A stretch of DNA of 64,000 nt from Hyphomonadaceae bacterium (GCA_022841905.1 JALHQO010000006.1:152859-216858), one strand, 5' to 3'; counted from the first letter of the stretch, positions 38,382-49,213 are shown. Made by a program: numbers and translations. The notes: a model not told the origin generated them from the sequence alone.

Positions 38382-39206
38382 TTAGCCGCCGATTTGGTAG
38401 CTCAGCGTGAAGCGGACGCTGTCGAATTCAAACTCATCATTGCTGCGGGAAAAGTCTGTGCCGTCGGCATTGGCGAGAATGAACGGATTGTCCACCGGCG
38501 CCGGGCCGCTGGCGCGGACGGTGTAGTCGTCGTCTTCAAGGTTAGTGCGGAGATATTCCGCACCGACGCGCCAACGCGGCGCGATCGCCCATTCGACGCC
38601 GGCGCCGTATTGGTAGCCTTCGGCGTCGCCTTCATCGCTTTCGGTGAAGGTGTTGACGCCATTGCTGGTGGTGAAGCTGTGATCGACTTCAGCCCAGGCA
38701 TAGCCGCCGGTGGCGTAGACGAGCATGTTGGCGAAGGCAAAGCCGCCGCGCGCTCTGATGGCGGCCATGTGATCGAGTTCACGCGTCATGGTGTAGGTTG
38801 CCGGCGTGGTGCTGAAGGCGGTGACGCTGTCTTCGACGGCGTTGCCTGAAACTTCAGCCAGCGCGCCAGCGACGAAGCTGCCGAACTGCCAATCGTAGCC
38901 AAGACGCACGCCGTAATCGACGGCGTCGCCATTGTCGTTACAGCCGGACGCCGGCGTTGGGCCGCGTGCGACGCCGTCGCAGAAGCCTGGTGAGAAGGCG
39001 TCGGCCGGTACGGTGGTGTTGACGGTGTCGCCGAAGTCGCCGTCGAGATCGGTGTCGAATGTGATGGTCTCGCCGCCATCGTCATCCTGATAGCCGTAGC
39101 CGGCGTGGCCGCCGACATAAAGTCCTTGCCAATCTTGCGCGTGCGCAGCGCCGGCGGCGCCGAGCATCGCTGCACCCGTGAGAGCGGATACGATAAATTT
39201 TTTCAT
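38382..39206 (-). CDS. Outer-membrane beta-barrel protein (OmpA-like porin family)
   Basis: A 274-residue protein with a signal peptide (MKKFIVSALTGAAMLGAAGA, cut before QDWQG) and alternating short beta-strands ending in an aromatic or hydrophobic position, e.g. WQGLYVGGHAGYGYQ, FAFANMLVYATGGYAWAEVD and the last strand VRFTLSYQIGG. The DDDGGETITFDTDLDGDFGD loop is Asp-rich and could bind calcium. There is no C-terminal peptidoglycan-binding domain. Start 39206 gives the signal peptide; a longer frame to 39233 does not. Confidence 0.87.
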   Translation of the reverse strand: MKKFIVSALTGAAMLGAAGAAHAQDWQGLYVGGHAGYGYQDDDGGETITFDTDLDGDFGDTVNTTVPADAFSPGFCDGVARGPTPASGCNDNGDAVDYGVRLGYDWQFGSFVAGALAEVSGNAVEDSVTAFSTTPATYTMTRELDHMAAIRARGGFAFANMLVYATGGYAWAEVDHSFTTSNGVNTFTESDEGDAEGYQYGAGVEWAIAPRWRVGAEYLRTNLEDDDYTVRASGPAPVDNPFILANADGTDFSRSNDEFEFDSVRFTLSYQIGG

Positions 39207-39395
39207 GCGTAGTCCCTTGCTGTGAATCGTCACTCCGCCCCGACGATGGGAGGGCTACGCGCGGCGCCGCACTTAAGTTCAGATTGTTCAGCAGTGCGCG
39301 CCGCTTAGGCGAAACGAGGGAACTTACGCGCATGCGTGCACGCCTCCGGAAGCGCGATGTTCCGAAGTGCTTAACGCAAATTAGCAGTTGCGGAC

Positions 39396-39910
39396 TCAGC
39401 TCGTATCCGGCGCGCGTGGCCACGCGTCTTTTGCTGTGCTGGTGAAATCAGCGGCGCACTCGACGCGGTGTTCGAACTCCGCGGGCGCTGCGAGCACGGC
39501 GCTGATGAGATGCGGACGCGCGTGGAGTCGCTGCGCGAGACGGCGCGCATATGGCGCGGGATCGTTGAAGACGCGGAGCAGCGCTCCATAAGGCGAAAAC
39601 ACACGCGCCAGTCTTCCGGCTTATCGCACTCAAACCCGATTGCGCGCCGCTTGCGTGTGCGCGCGGGATGCAGCAGCGGGCGCGTGTTGGGTTTGGGAAA
39701 CGCCGCCGCTTCGATCGCGATCAGCAGCCGCATCATCGCTTCGCCAACGCGCAACCACGAGAGCAGCAGCGCGTACGGCCCGCGCGTCAGCGTGTGCCGA
39801 AACGCAACGTCCTCCGGCGCGCCGAAGAGGTTGTGGAGGATGTGCAAGAACCCCTGCGCAATGCGCCAAAGCGCAATGGGGGCTGTGCGGGCGGGTGCGA
39901 TCGCGGACAT
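39396..39910 (-). pseudogene. Unknown protein gene broken by a single-base frameshift
   Basis: Two adjoining frames both look coding by codon use. Frame 1, from ATG 39910, reads SAIAPARTAPIALWRIAQG onward to KPEDWRVCF. The matching continuation lies in another frame (SPYGALLRVFNDPAPYARRL to FTSTAKDAWPRAPDTS) ending at 39396. Adding one base in the A4 run at 39596-39599 (T run on the coding strand) joins them as DWRVCFSPYGALL. Either the gene is broken or the assembly lost one base in a homopolymer. The protein (about 170 residues) is unrecognised, with a possible amphipathic or membrane stretch near RGPYALLLSWLRVGEAMMRL. Confidence 0.8.
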
Positions 39911-39983
39911 GTTGGCGCGCAGTATAAGCGCGGTGCGGAGCCGGTCGGATTGGTGGGTGGTTATCCTCCTATTGAAGCAGCTC

Positions 39984-40277
39984 TTATCCGTTCGGCGGAC
40001 GATCCTCGAGGCCGTGCCAAATGCGGGTAATCAGGATCGCATCCTCAAGCACGCGATAGCGGATGACGTAACCGCTCTTGCCATGACGCAGAACGAACTG
40101 CCGAACGCCGTCGCCGATGTCCCTGCCCAGCTCCGGCAAGTCCTGGAGATTTTGCAGCCCGCGCAGGATTCGCGCGACTGCACGCGTCGCCTGACGGCGG
40201 CTCTCGGTAGCGATGAATTTTTCCAACCGCTCCAGATCGACGTCGGCGCGCCTGGAGTAGATGAGCTTGCGCCGCAC
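39984..40277 (-). CDS. RelE/ParE-family toxin
   Basis: A 97-residue protein typical of ParE/RelE toxins: MRRKLIYSRRADVDLERLEK at the start, LPELGRDIGDGVRQFVLRHG in the middle and GYVIRYRVLEDAILITRIWH near the end. Such proteins poison gyrase or cut ribosome-bound mRNA; which one cannot be decided here. The antitoxin gene ends four bases upstream, the usual antitoxin-first order. Confidence 0.9.
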   Translation of the reverse strand: MRRKLIYSRRADVDLERLEKFIATESRRQATRAVARILRGLQNLQDLPELGRDIGDGVRQFVLRHGKSGYVIRYRVLEDAILITRIWHGLEDRPPNG

Positions 40278-40281
40278 GGCG

Positions 40282-40575
40282 CTATTTCAGCTTGCGCGGA
40301 CGTGGGCGTGGCAGCGGATTGTCAGTTGTTAGCGAGCGTAGCCAAGCTTCGACTTCTTCGCCGGGGATGGCCATGCCCGTGCGCTCGTAGTCTTCAAACG
40401 CGGCGAGGTCCTCTTCGACGCTAAAGGCTGGCTCGGCATCGTCGTCGCCGATTGCGATGTCCCAGGCGATCTGCTGGCGCACATACTCCTCCGGCGTCAG
40501 CCCGCGCGCTTCGGCGGCGGCGCGCACTTCGTCCGCGAGCGGGGCAGGGATGGAGATGGTGAGCGTGTCTGCCAT
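40282..40575 (-). CDS. Antitoxin with ribbon-helix-helix DNA-binding domain (CopG-like)
   Basis: A 97-residue protein. The N-terminus DTLTISIPAPLADEVRAAAE, with GLTPEEYVRQQIAWDIA, is an RHH fold, and the acidic C-terminus (DDDAEPAFSVEEDLAAFEDY, then PGEEVEAWL) would neutralise the toxin. It is the first gene of the toxin-antitoxin pair and probably represses its own promoter. Confidence 0.88.
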   Translation of the reverse strand: MADTLTISIPAPLADEVRAAAEARGLTPEEYVRQQIAWDIAIGDDDAEPAFSVEEDLAAFEDYERTGMAIPGEEVEAWLRSLTTDNPLPRPRPRKLK

Positions 40576-40608
40576 GGTTGCCGGACGCTAGCACAAACCG
40601 TCACCGTC

Positions 40609-40716
40609 GTCATTCCGGGGCTTCGCGGCACGCGAAGAGCCCGGAAGCCACGGGCGAGCAGCGGCGCGTTGGCCCCTGGGTTCCGGATCGCGCGCAAAGC
40701 GCGCGTGCGAAATGAC
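40609..40716. repeat. Dispersed intergenic repeat with GTCATT/AATGAC ends
   Basis: A 108-base element bounded by GTCATT and AATGAC, with internal inverted segments (GGCTTCGCGGCACGCGAAGAGCC-like hairpin; GCGCGCAAAGCGCGC). It has the look of a REP or MITE-like palindromic repeat of the kind common in Caulobacterales and rhizobia ('GTCATTCCGGGGC' type). It separates the TA pair from the PIN/zinc-ribbon gene. Confidence 0.65.
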
Positions 40717-40725
40717 CAGACTTCA

Positions 40726-40935
40726 TTACTTGCTGTCCGGATGAACGAGGGCGCGGAGCGCCTCCGTCGGATCAACAATAGATTTGGGATATGCGATCTC
40801 CAGGTCATTGAGATGGTCGGCGGATAACGACCCGTCAATTTTCTCGATCCATTTAAGGAACTGATCCCAGTTCGAAATACTGAACACCTTTGTGCCATAG
40901 CGCTGTTCGAGTGCGATGCGCGGATCCCGCATCAT
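40726..40935 (-). CDS. Probable C-terminal fragment of the PIN-like protein (frameshifted)
   Basis: A 69-residue frame starting at ATG 40935, overlapping the end of the next gene (40932-41978) by ATGA. The protein DPRIALEQRYGTKVFSISNW then DQFLKWIEKI reads like the normal end of PIN-like proteins (ygtkvfs...n..fl..l), so it is more likely the C-terminus of the neighbouring protein than a separate gene. Adding one A to the AAA run at 40935-40937 would join the two frames (AMAKMMRDPR). Confidence 0.65.
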   Translation of the reverse strand: MMRDPRIALEQRYGTKVFSISNWDQFLKWIEKIDGSLSADHLNDLEIAYPKSIVDPTEALRALVHPDSK

Positions 40936-41978
40936 TTCGCCATCGCGTTGTCCATGAAGAAGGCGTCGCAGTACGGCGCATATGTCGCGATGTGATCAAC
41001 GTCATGGAAGAAGCTGCGGAAACGCTTTGCGGCCTTCTCCTTGTTCTGCGGGGGGCTTTGCCAAACCTTTTCCTTCAGAACCGCAAACATGCGCGCTGAC
41101 AGCCATTGATATGGAGCTAACTTGTAGTGGTCAGACGCAAAGTATGCTTGCAGCTTTGTGACCCGCTGCGGCATCGGAACGCTTTTTTCGAAACAGTGGT
41201 GGAGCATCGTCTCCACGATTGACGAATTTACGCTGCTGTTGAGCATCGCGTCGATCACATTGCCGTTCGCAACGAGATCGACGTACTCTTGGTAGAGTCG
41301 GATGTACGCTGCCGCACCCGTACGCAGCTCGTGGTCTACGTCTTCTTCGAAATGGGGCGGTGTTGCTTGCCATTTTTCGAATAACACTAAGAGTTCATGC
41401 GCCGATCGCTCCTTTGCGCTCCGAACCTTTTCGGAGTCTCCGAGATAGCTACCGACATCCAACCAGATGTAATTGTTCCAGTCATGAATGTCGCGGGGAA
41501 GCGCATCGCTCGGGTCAAGCGTTGTCGGGATTGGCTCGCTGCTGATGAAACGAATGAAGCCCTTAACGAGCTGGTCTTTCTGCACGCTATACGCTGGTTC
41601 GAACTCGTGATTGCCGGTTGTGCTCTTGATAAAGTGCATCAAGTCCGCGTTCGATTTGCCGCCAGCGCCGCGCCAGAGATAGGTCTCTTCCTCGTGAACA
41701 GATGAGTACGGAATTACGATTGCTTGTCGGAGAGAAACCTCTTGCAGGCGCTGTGCCGCAGAAACGAACTTGGCATCGTTCTCGCGGAACGAGCGGCTAA
41801 AGAAGGATTGATCTAGGTAGACAATTTGCTTGCGCAGTTTAACCAGCGGCAATCGCACCCAATGCTGGCAACGCAAGCAGCCACGGCTCGCGTGATTTCC
41901 ATGAACGGTAACGCCGCCAAAAGTGTTCTTGCCACCACACCCAGGGCAGTCGCCAATAATGTGCGAAACTAGGGCCAT
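40932..41978 (-). CDS. Zinc-ribbon plus PIN-like nuclease-type protein (C-terminus in another frame)
   Basis: A 348-residue frame. It starts with a four-cysteine zinc ribbon (GDCPGCGGKNTF ... GCLRCQHW), followed by a PIN-like domain: YLDQSFFSRSF with the first acidic residue, an EEE stretch (YSSVHEEETYLWR), and FHDVDHIATYAPYCDAFFMD near the end with further acidic residues. PIN domains are metal-dependent RNases. The frame stops at AMAK, where a typical PIN domain still has a last strand; the missing part follows in frame +1 (40726-40935). Codon use is less GC-rich than the neighbours (ATT, CAA, AAA more frequent), suggesting acquired DNA. Confidence 0.7.
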   Translation of the reverse strand: MALVSHIIGDCPGCGGKNTFGGVTVHGNHASRGCLRCQHWVRLPLVKLRKQIVYLDQSFFSRSFRENDAKFVSAAQRLQEVSLRQAIVIPYSSVHEEETYLWRGAGGKSNADLMHFIKSTTGNHEFEPAYSVQKDQLVKGFIRFISSEPIPTTLDPSDALPRDIHDWNNYIWLDVGSYLGDSEKVRSAKERSAHELLVLFEKWQATPPHFEEDVDHELRTGAAAYIRLYQEYVDLVANGNVIDAMLNSSVNSSIVETMLHHCFEKSVPMPQRVTKLQAYFASDHYKLAPYQWLSARMFAVLKEKVWQSPPQNKEKAAKRFRSFFHDVDHIATYAPYCDAFFMDNAMAK

Positions 41979-42030
41979 CTGAAATCCAATCGAGACAGGG
42001 TTTGTGCGAAGCCCTGCCGATCGGCAGAGG

Positions 42031-44100
<2,070 letters not shown>

Positions 44101-44119
44101 CGGAAATAGGCATCTCTTC

Positions 44120-46003
44120 TCAGGCGACTAGTCCGCCAGCATCATCTTCTTGCACATCGTCCAGTTTGGCCTCGCGGGCGCGGGCCTCGATCTCGCGCGC
44201 TTCGCGGCTTAAGCCCTGAAAACGGGCGAATGCCGCCTCGTCCCCCTCGGCGGCGGCCATCCGTAGCTCGGACAATTCCTCCCTGATCGCTGGCAGCACC
44301 ACCTCTCGCGTCGCTAACGCCAGCCACTCGGCTTCGACGTCGGCGCCGTCGCTCGCGAGACCCGGCTTGGGCCAACGCGAAATCCGCGCTGCCGCGCGGT
44401 CGTTCCCCGACCGGCTCAAATGGAGGCTGAGAGCCTGCCGGTCAATGGCCCCATGGCCATCGGGGGCATCTGCAAACTCAGCCAGAGCGGTGCGAATGGC
44501 GTCCAATTCAGGGTCGGTGATCTCGAGCCGGTCGATCCAGTCGCTGTAGCGGGCCAGCACGCCGGGGAAATCGGCGGCGGCGCGGAGGAAGTTTTCCGCC
44601 GCCGGGCGGGGGCGGACGCTGGCTTGCGCCTTGAGCTCCTGGGTCGGCGGCAGGATCTGGGGCCCACGCTTCCAGCCGCCGGGGCCCTGGGTTTGCGGCT
44701 GAAACGGCGGGCGCTGGGCGCGGACGAGGGCGTTGTAGCGCTGCAGCAGGTCGGAGAAGTAGGCGCGGCTGGTGTCGCGGTCGGCGATTTTGCCGGCCGC
44801 CTCCTTGAGCGAGGCTTGGAAGGCGGCGCGCGCTTCCGGCGTGCCGAGACCGTGGCGGGCGTGCTCGCGGTCGAACAGCGCGGTCGAGAAGGGGGCGGCG
44901 GCAGCCAAGAGCGCGGTCAGCGCTTCGGCCCCGCCTGAGCGGAAGATGTCGTCCGGGTCTTGGCCCTGCGGGGCGTAGGCGATGCGGAGCGTGTGCCCGG
45001 GCGCGAGCTGCGGCAGCGCCAGATCGAGCGTGCGATCGGCGGCGCGCTTGCCGGCTTCGTCGCCATCGAAGCAGAGCGTGGGCTCCCCGCCGGAGCGCCA
45101 GAGCAGAGCCAGCTGATCTTCCGTCAGCGCCGTACCGCACGGCGCCACAGCCGCGATGCCAGCGCGCTCGAAAGCGATGACATCGAGATAGCCTTCGCCA
45201 ACAACAAGCCCCGGCGCCTTGGTGCGCGCCAGCAATTCGCGCGCTTGCTTCAAGCGATAGAGCACGCGGCTCTTGGAATAGAGCGCGCTTTCGGGGCTGT
45301 TGATGTATTTGGCCTTGGCGTCCTTCGCCAGCGCACGGCCGCCAAAGCCGATGACTTTGCCGCTGGTGTCGTGAATTTCAAACGTGACGCGGCCGCGGAA
45401 GGTGTCGATCGGCGGCTTGCCCTCGAAGCCCTCGCGCGCGACGCCTGCGTCGATGATTTCGTCGATGCTGTAGCCTTCGGCTTTCAGCTTATCGAGCGTC
45501 CAGGTCCATTCGTCTGGCGCCAAGCCAATGCCGAATTGCTCGCACACGTCCGCACCGATGCCGCGCGACTGCAGATATTTGCGCGCGTCGGCGCCGCTTG
45601 AGGAGCGGAGCGCGTCCTTGTAGAGTTTCGCGGTGTGCGCGGTGATGGCGAGCAGGCGCTTGCGGCGATCGTCCTGGCCGCGGTCTTCGACATCGTCCTT
45701 CGGCAGCGGCACGCCGGCATATTCGGCGATCTTTTCCACCGCTTCCGGGAAGTTGAGGCCCTCGAGCTTCATGGCGAGGGTGAAGACGTCGCCCTTCTCG
45801 CCGCAGCCGAAGCAGTTGAAGATGCCCTTCTGGTCGAGCACGTGGAAGGACGGGCTCTTTTCTTGGTGGAAGGGACAGCACGCCCAATAGTCGCCCGCCG
45901 AGGGGCGGGACTTGCGCTTATCCCAGGTCAGCCTTTTGCCGGCATAGTCGGCAATGGAGACCCGGTCGCGCACCTGGCGTAGCAAGGTGTCGGAAAAGCG
46001 CAT
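44120..46003 (-). CDS. dnaG: DNA primase
   Basis: A 627-residue primase that makes RNA primers at the replication fork. The N-terminal zinc domain has [14 protein letters not shown] and [11 protein letters not shown] (Cys-His-Cys-Cys). The TOPRIM core reads [19 protein letters not shown] and [15 protein letters not shown] with its acidic residues. The C-terminal helicase-binding region is divergent, as usual. ATG 46003 was chosen ([20 protein letters not shown]); a TTG 46024 is possible. A TATAAT at 46030-46035 (minus strand) stands close upstream. Confidence 0.97.
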   Translation of the reverse strand: MRFSDTLLRQVRDRVSIADYAGKRLTWDKRKSRPSAGDYWACCPFHQEKSPSFHVLDQKGIFNCFGCGEKGDVFTLAMKLEGLNFPEAVEKIAEYAGVPLPKDDVEDRGQDDRRKRLLAITAHTAKLYKDALRSSSGADARKYLQSRGIGADVCEQFGIGLAPDEWTWTLDKLKAEGYSIDEIIDAGVAREGFEGKPPIDTFRGRVTFEIHDTSGKVIGFGGRALAKDAKAKYINSPESALYSKSRVLYRLKQARELLARTKAPGLVVGEGYLDVIAFERAGIAAVAPCGTALTEDQLALLWRSGGEPTLCFDGDEAGKRAADRTLDLALPQLAPGHTLRIAYAPQGQDPDDIFRSGGAEALTALLAAAAPFSTALFDREHARHGLGTPEARAAFQASLKEAAGKIADRDTSRAYFSDLLQRYNALVRAQRPPFQPQTQGPGGWKRGPQILPPTQELKAQASVRPRPAAENFLRAAADFPGVLARYSDWIDRLEITDPELDAIRTALAEFADAPDGHGAIDRQALSLHLSRSGNDRAAARISRWPKPGLASDGADVEAEWLALATREVVLPAIREELSELRMAAAEGDEAAFARFQGLSREAREIEARAREAKLDDVQEDDAGGLVA

Positions 46004-46135
46004 CAGAACCTGAGGATGAACCAAGTCCTATTATACAGCGATTCGCCGAAACGATTCTGGGGGTGAGTGGTTTTGGCCCGCTGGCGTGCGTTTCGCGTGA
46101 CGATTTCTTGCCTTCGGCTGCGCCCAAAATGCGGC

Positions 46136-46180
46136 TTGACGAACCATTGCTAGCTAAGTAGATAATTAGTTCATTAGCTA
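46136..46180 (+). promoter_or_regulatory. Promoter with ArsR-type operator for 46195
   Basis: TTGACG (46136-46141), a 17-base spacer and TAGATA (46159-46164) form a good sigma-70 promoter. TAGCTAA at 46151-46157 and TTAGCTA at 46174-46180 are inverted around the -10 box. This is the expected place for a repressor of the ArsR-like gene that follows. Confidence 0.7.
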
Positions 46181-46194
46181 AATGATGGAAATAG

Positions 46195-46506
46195 ATGGCT
46201 GAGACCGTTTTTGATGCGCTGGCGTCGACGCCGAGGCGAAAGATTTTGGCTTATCTCGCCGAGGCTGAGCTAACCGCAGGCGAGATCGCGGCGCGCTTCG
46301 ACATGAGCAAGCCGTCGATCTCCAAACATTTGGCGATCCTTGAGAATGCAGGGCTGATCAAGAGCGATAAGCGCGGTCAGTTCGTCCACTACGCGCTCGT
46401 GCATGAGAACCTTGCCAACACGCTGAATGGCTTCGTCCAAGAGGTGTGCCCCGTTTCTCGGCCGCTAAAGCGCGAAAGCAAGCGCATCAAACAAGAGCGC
46501 AGCTAG
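46195..46506 (+). CDS. ArsR-family winged-helix regulator
   Basis: A 103-residue protein (VFDALASTPRRKILAYLAEA, then GEIAARFDMSKPSISKHLAI and LENAGLIKSDKRGQFVHYAL). It belongs to the SdpR-like branch without obvious metal-binding cysteines (a single Cys in EVCPVSRP). It lies ten bases before the desaturase gene, so it is probably its regulator, with the operator overlapping the promoter. The signal is unknown. Confidence 0.9.
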   Translation: MAETVFDALASTPRRKILAYLAEAELTAGEIAARFDMSKPSISKHLAILENAGLIKSDKRGQFVHYALVHENLANTLNGFVQEVCPVSRPLKRESKRIKQERS

Positions 46507-46515
46507 GAGGGGATT

Positions 46516-47487
46516 ATGGATTGGGCCCACGGGTCAGACCGCATCATTGCTGACGCCTCAACCGATCCCGTGCATGGCCGCGTTCGCTGGAAGCCGGTGA
46601 AGTCGATCTGGATTGGATCGATGACATTGGTGGCGCTCTTTGCTGGACCGTTGCTGTTCTCCTGGGATGCATTCGCTGTTTTCATTGTTGGTTGTGCAAT
46701 CACGCTGTGCGCGGGTCATTCGGTCGGCATGCATCGCCGACTCATTCACAACAGCTTTGAGTGCCCGTTACGGCTTGAGTATTTGATGGTTTATTCCGGT
46801 GTTCTAGTCGGCATGGCCGGACCTTTTGGGCTCATGCATCAGCATGATCTCCGCGATTGGGCGCAGCGGCAGCCGCTTTGCCATGATTTTTTGAAACACG
46901 GTCGTGGGTTTTGGCGCGATGCCTGGTGGCAGTTGCATTGCGACCTCGAACTCGATCGCGCGCCGCGCTTCATGCCCGAACCGCGCATCGCGAACGACGC
47001 CGTCTATCGGTGGATGGAGCGCACTTGGATGTGGCAACAGCTTCCAATCGCGCTCGTGCTGTTTGCATTCGGCGGCTGGAGTTGGGTCGTTTGGGGCGTT
47101 GCCGCGCGCGTAAGTGTTTGCGTTACTGGTCACTGGCTGATCGGTTACTTTGCGCATAATGAGGGGCCAATGCGGTGGCGCGTCCGTGGCGCCGGCGTTC
47201 AAGGTCACGACGTGCCGATCGCGGCGCTGCTATCGATGGGCGAGAGCTGGCACAACAACCATCACGCCTATCCCGGTTCGGCGCGCATCGGGCTCAATCA
47301 TGACCAACCCGATCCGGGCTGGTGGTTCATCCTCGCGCTAGAGCGACTGGGTCTCGCATCGAACATACAGACCCCCGCGACCATGCCGGAGCGTCCTGCA
47401 CTCGTGCGCGTTTCAAACGATGACGGCGGTTGCCCTGCGTGTCGCATGGTGGCTCGATGGTTCGGCGCAAGGCCCGTTCATGGCTAG
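46516..47487 (+). CDS. Fatty acid desaturase-like membrane protein with divergent His box 2
   Basis: A 323-residue integral membrane protein. His box 1 is ITLCAGHSVGMHRRLIHNSF; His box 3 is MGESWHNNHHAYPGSAR, as in acyl-CoA/acyl-lipid desaturases. The second box, normally HRxHH, is replaced by MHQHDLRDWAQRQ, so ligation there may differ. An Asn/His ligand may lie in GYFAHNEG. Ribosome site TAGGAGGGG precedes ATG 46516. It is probably a regulated membrane-lipid modifying enzyme, but an altered metal site or function is possible. Confidence 0.8.
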   Translation: MDWAHGSDRIIADASTDPVHGRVRWKPVKSIWIGSMTLVALFAGPLLFSWDAFAVFIVGCAITLCAGHSVGMHRRLIHNSFECPLRLEYLMVYSGVLVGMAGPFGLMHQHDLRDWAQRQPLCHDFLKHGRGFWRDAWWQLHCDLELDRAPRFMPEPRIANDAVYRWMERTWMWQQLPIALVLFAFGGWSWVVWGVAARVSVCVTGHWLIGYFAHNEGPMRWRVRGAGVQGHDVPIAALLSMGESWHNNHHAYPGSARIGLNHDQPDPGWWFILALERLGLASNIQTPATMPERPALVRVSNDDGGCPACRMVARWFGARPVHG

Positions 47488-47526
47488 TCGAGGCGAGGGC
47501 TAGTCGCTCGATCGCCCGCTAGCTTC

Positions 47527-47697
47527 TCAATACTTCGCCGGTGGATCACTCGCCGGGAAGCTTTCGTCGCTGGCTTCGTCGACTTCGTTCCACTTTTCGG
47601 GCGGGTTTTCCATGGCGTCGGGGCCGGCGTCGCGGACCTTTTTGGGCTTGGGGGTCTCGGCGTCGTCGCTGGGGGTTGGGCGGGGCGTGTCGGCCAT
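47527..47697 (-). CDS. Small acidic protein with DESFPASDPPA motif
   Basis: A 56-residue hydrophilic protein, Pro/Asp/Glu-rich, with NEVDEASDESFPASDPPAKY at the C-terminus. The ESFPASDPPA sequence is a recurrent short bacterial motif of unknown role. ATG 47697 follows AGGAGC. It is transcribed divergently from the SIMPL-domain gene. Confidence 0.7.
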   Translation of the reverse strand: MADTPRPTPSDDAETPKPKKVRDAGPDAMENPPEKWNEVDEASDESFPASDPPAKY

Positions 47698-47849
47698 GAG
47701 TTGCTCCTGTGTTGAGAATTCAACGCTCCAGACGGAACAAGGTTGCGCCCAGTCACATTTCCGATAACGCGGCCAAAAACCGTGACGCCGCCGTAATTTG
47801 GGCGCCCAAAGCGGGTGTCTCCGGCGTGCAGGGTTCAAGGAGTTTCTCG

Positions 47850-48575
47850 ATGCGACTGATCAAAGTGGCGGCGGCTTTCGCCGTGATGGCGACGTTTGCG
47901 GCGCCGCAGATCGCGGCAGCGCAAGAGCCGCAGGTTTCCGTGCCGGCGGTGCAGGGCACGTTGCTGACGGTGAGCGCGGACGGTTCGTCCGAAGGCGTGC
48001 CGGACATGGCGACGGTCAGCCTCGGCGTCACCACCGAAGGCCAGACCGCCGCTGCAGCGCTGGCTGAAAATGCGCGCCGCACCACGGCGCTGATCCAGGC
48101 GCTGCGCCGCGCGGGCGTCGCCGAGCGCGATATCCAGACGGCGAACGTGTCAGTCTATCCGCAGCAAGTGTACGGCGAAGGCCAAGCGCCGCGCATTACC
48201 GGCTATCAGGCCAACAACACTGTCAACGCCAAGGTGCGCCGCATCGACACGACTGGCCGCGTCATCGACGCTGCGGTCGCCGCCGGCGGCAACACCGTGA
48301 ACGGCGTCTCGTTTTCGTATCAGGATGCGGATGCGCAGATGAACGCCGCGCGCCGCGATGCGATCACGCAAGCGCGGTCCCGGGCTGAACTCTACGCCAA
48401 CGCGCTGGGCATGCGCGTGCACCGCGTTGTGGCGGTGAGCGAAGGCGGCGGCTTCCGTCCGCCGATCGTGCCGATGGCGATGGAGCGGATGGCGGCGCAA
48501 GATGCGTCAACGCCGATCGCACCGGGGCAGTTGGAAACGCAAGTCAGCGTCAGCGTGACGTTCGAACTGCGCTAA
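47850..48575 (+). CDS. SIMPL-domain periplasmic protein (DUF541)
   Basis: A 241-residue protein with a signal peptide (MRLIKVAAAFAVMATFAAPQ, cut after AAA) and a SIMPL fold (DMATVSLGVTTEGQTAAAAL, RDIQTANVSVYPQQVYGEGQ, GYQANNTVNAKVRRIDTTGR, RSRAELYANALGMRVHRVVA). E. coli YggE is the known relative, linked to oxidative-stress resistance. ATG 47850 is chosen because the frame upstream has no signal sequence. The gene stands alone. Confidence 0.92.
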   Translation: MRLIKVAAAFAVMATFAAPQIAAAQEPQVSVPAVQGTLLTVSADGSSEGVPDMATVSLGVTTEGQTAAAALAENARRTTALIQALRRAGVAERDIQTANVSVYPQQVYGEGQAPRITGYQANNTVNAKVRRIDTTGRVIDAAVAAGGNTVNGVSFSYQDADAQMNAARRDAITQARSRAELYANALGMRVHRVVAVSEGGGFRPPIVPMAMERMAAQDASTPIAPGQLETQVSVSVTFELR

Positions 48576-48628
48576 GCGTGATGCGCTAGAAATGCTGAGG
48601 GCGGGGCTGATGAGGCGCCGTCCTTTTG

Positions 48629-48847
48629 CTATCCGGGCTGTTCAGCCGTTGGTGGAAGCACCGGCGCCGGCGGCGCGGGCAGATCCACGTCCGGCGGGAC
48701 CAAGTCCGCCATATCGACCTCGATCGACGCCGTCTGCTCCGGAATACTGCCGCTGTAAGCGTAGTAGCCGAGCGCTGCCACGGCGATGATCGAAATGGCG
48801 ATGATCACGCCAGACGACGATGAGCCTCGTTCGCTGCGTTGTGCCAT
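48629..48847 (-). CDS. Small membrane-anchored Pro-rich protein
   Basis: A 72-residue protein. Basic-polar start (MAQRSERGSSSSG), one membrane helix (VIIAISIIAVAALGYYAYSG) and an acidic Pro-rich outer tail (MADLVPPDVDLPAPPAPVLP). GGAG precedes ATG 48847 at good spacing. It resembles no family I can name. It ends the minus-strand group 49278-48629 with the CBU_0592 gene upstream. Confidence 0.7.
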   Translation of the reverse strand: MAQRSERGSSSSGVIIAISIIAVAALGYYAYSGSIPEQTASIEVDMADLVPPDVDLPAPPAPVLPPTAEQPG

Positions 48848-48904
48848 TGGAAATCTCCAAGTTGTCTTGGAGGAGAAACTGGCCGCCAGCGGTCGCGGTT
48901 CCGC

Positions 48905-49213
48905 TCACAGCGGTGACGAGGCGACGGCGTTGGTCCAGCGTTCGGTCGCGCGCTGCCATGCCGGGGTTTTGGCGTAGGCGCGGGCGGCGCCGTAGAGGCT
49001 GATGGCGGCCCAGATCAGTTCTTGGGCGATCGTGCCCAGATCGCCGATGTCGAACTCTTGCGCGGCGCCGATCAGGATGAGGCCGGCGCCGACGCCGTTG
49101 ACCAGAAAGAAGAGCGGCTTTTCAGCATTGATTTTGCCGAAGCTCACCGCTGCATACATGGCGACGCAGCACACCGCGCCAACGATACCGGCGAATGACA
49201 ACAGCGCTTCCAT
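48905..49213 (-). CDS. CBU_0592-family membrane protein
   Basis: A 102-residue protein with three predicted membrane helices (EALLSFAGIVGAVCCVAMYA; KPLFFLVNGVGAGLILIGAA; ELIWAAISLYGAARAYA). It matches the CBU_0592-like family, whose function is unknown. A CRP-type palindrome lies about 55 bases upstream of its start, at 49268-49281. Confidence 0.75.
   Translation of the reverse strand: MEALLSFAGIVGAVCCVAMYAAVSFGKINAEKPLFFLVNGVGAGLILIGAAQEFDIGDLGTIAQELIWAAISLYGAARAYAKTPAWQRATERWTNAVASSPL

Noticed and set aside
39468..40424. A 318-residue plus-strand frame
   Set aside because: It is antisense to the frameshifted gene and the toxin gene, with shadow-type composition; the minus-strand genes explain the region better.
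46027..46040. TATAAT upstream of dnaG
   Set aside because: It matches a -10 box, but no -35 is found at the right distance; I mention it only in the dnaG entry.
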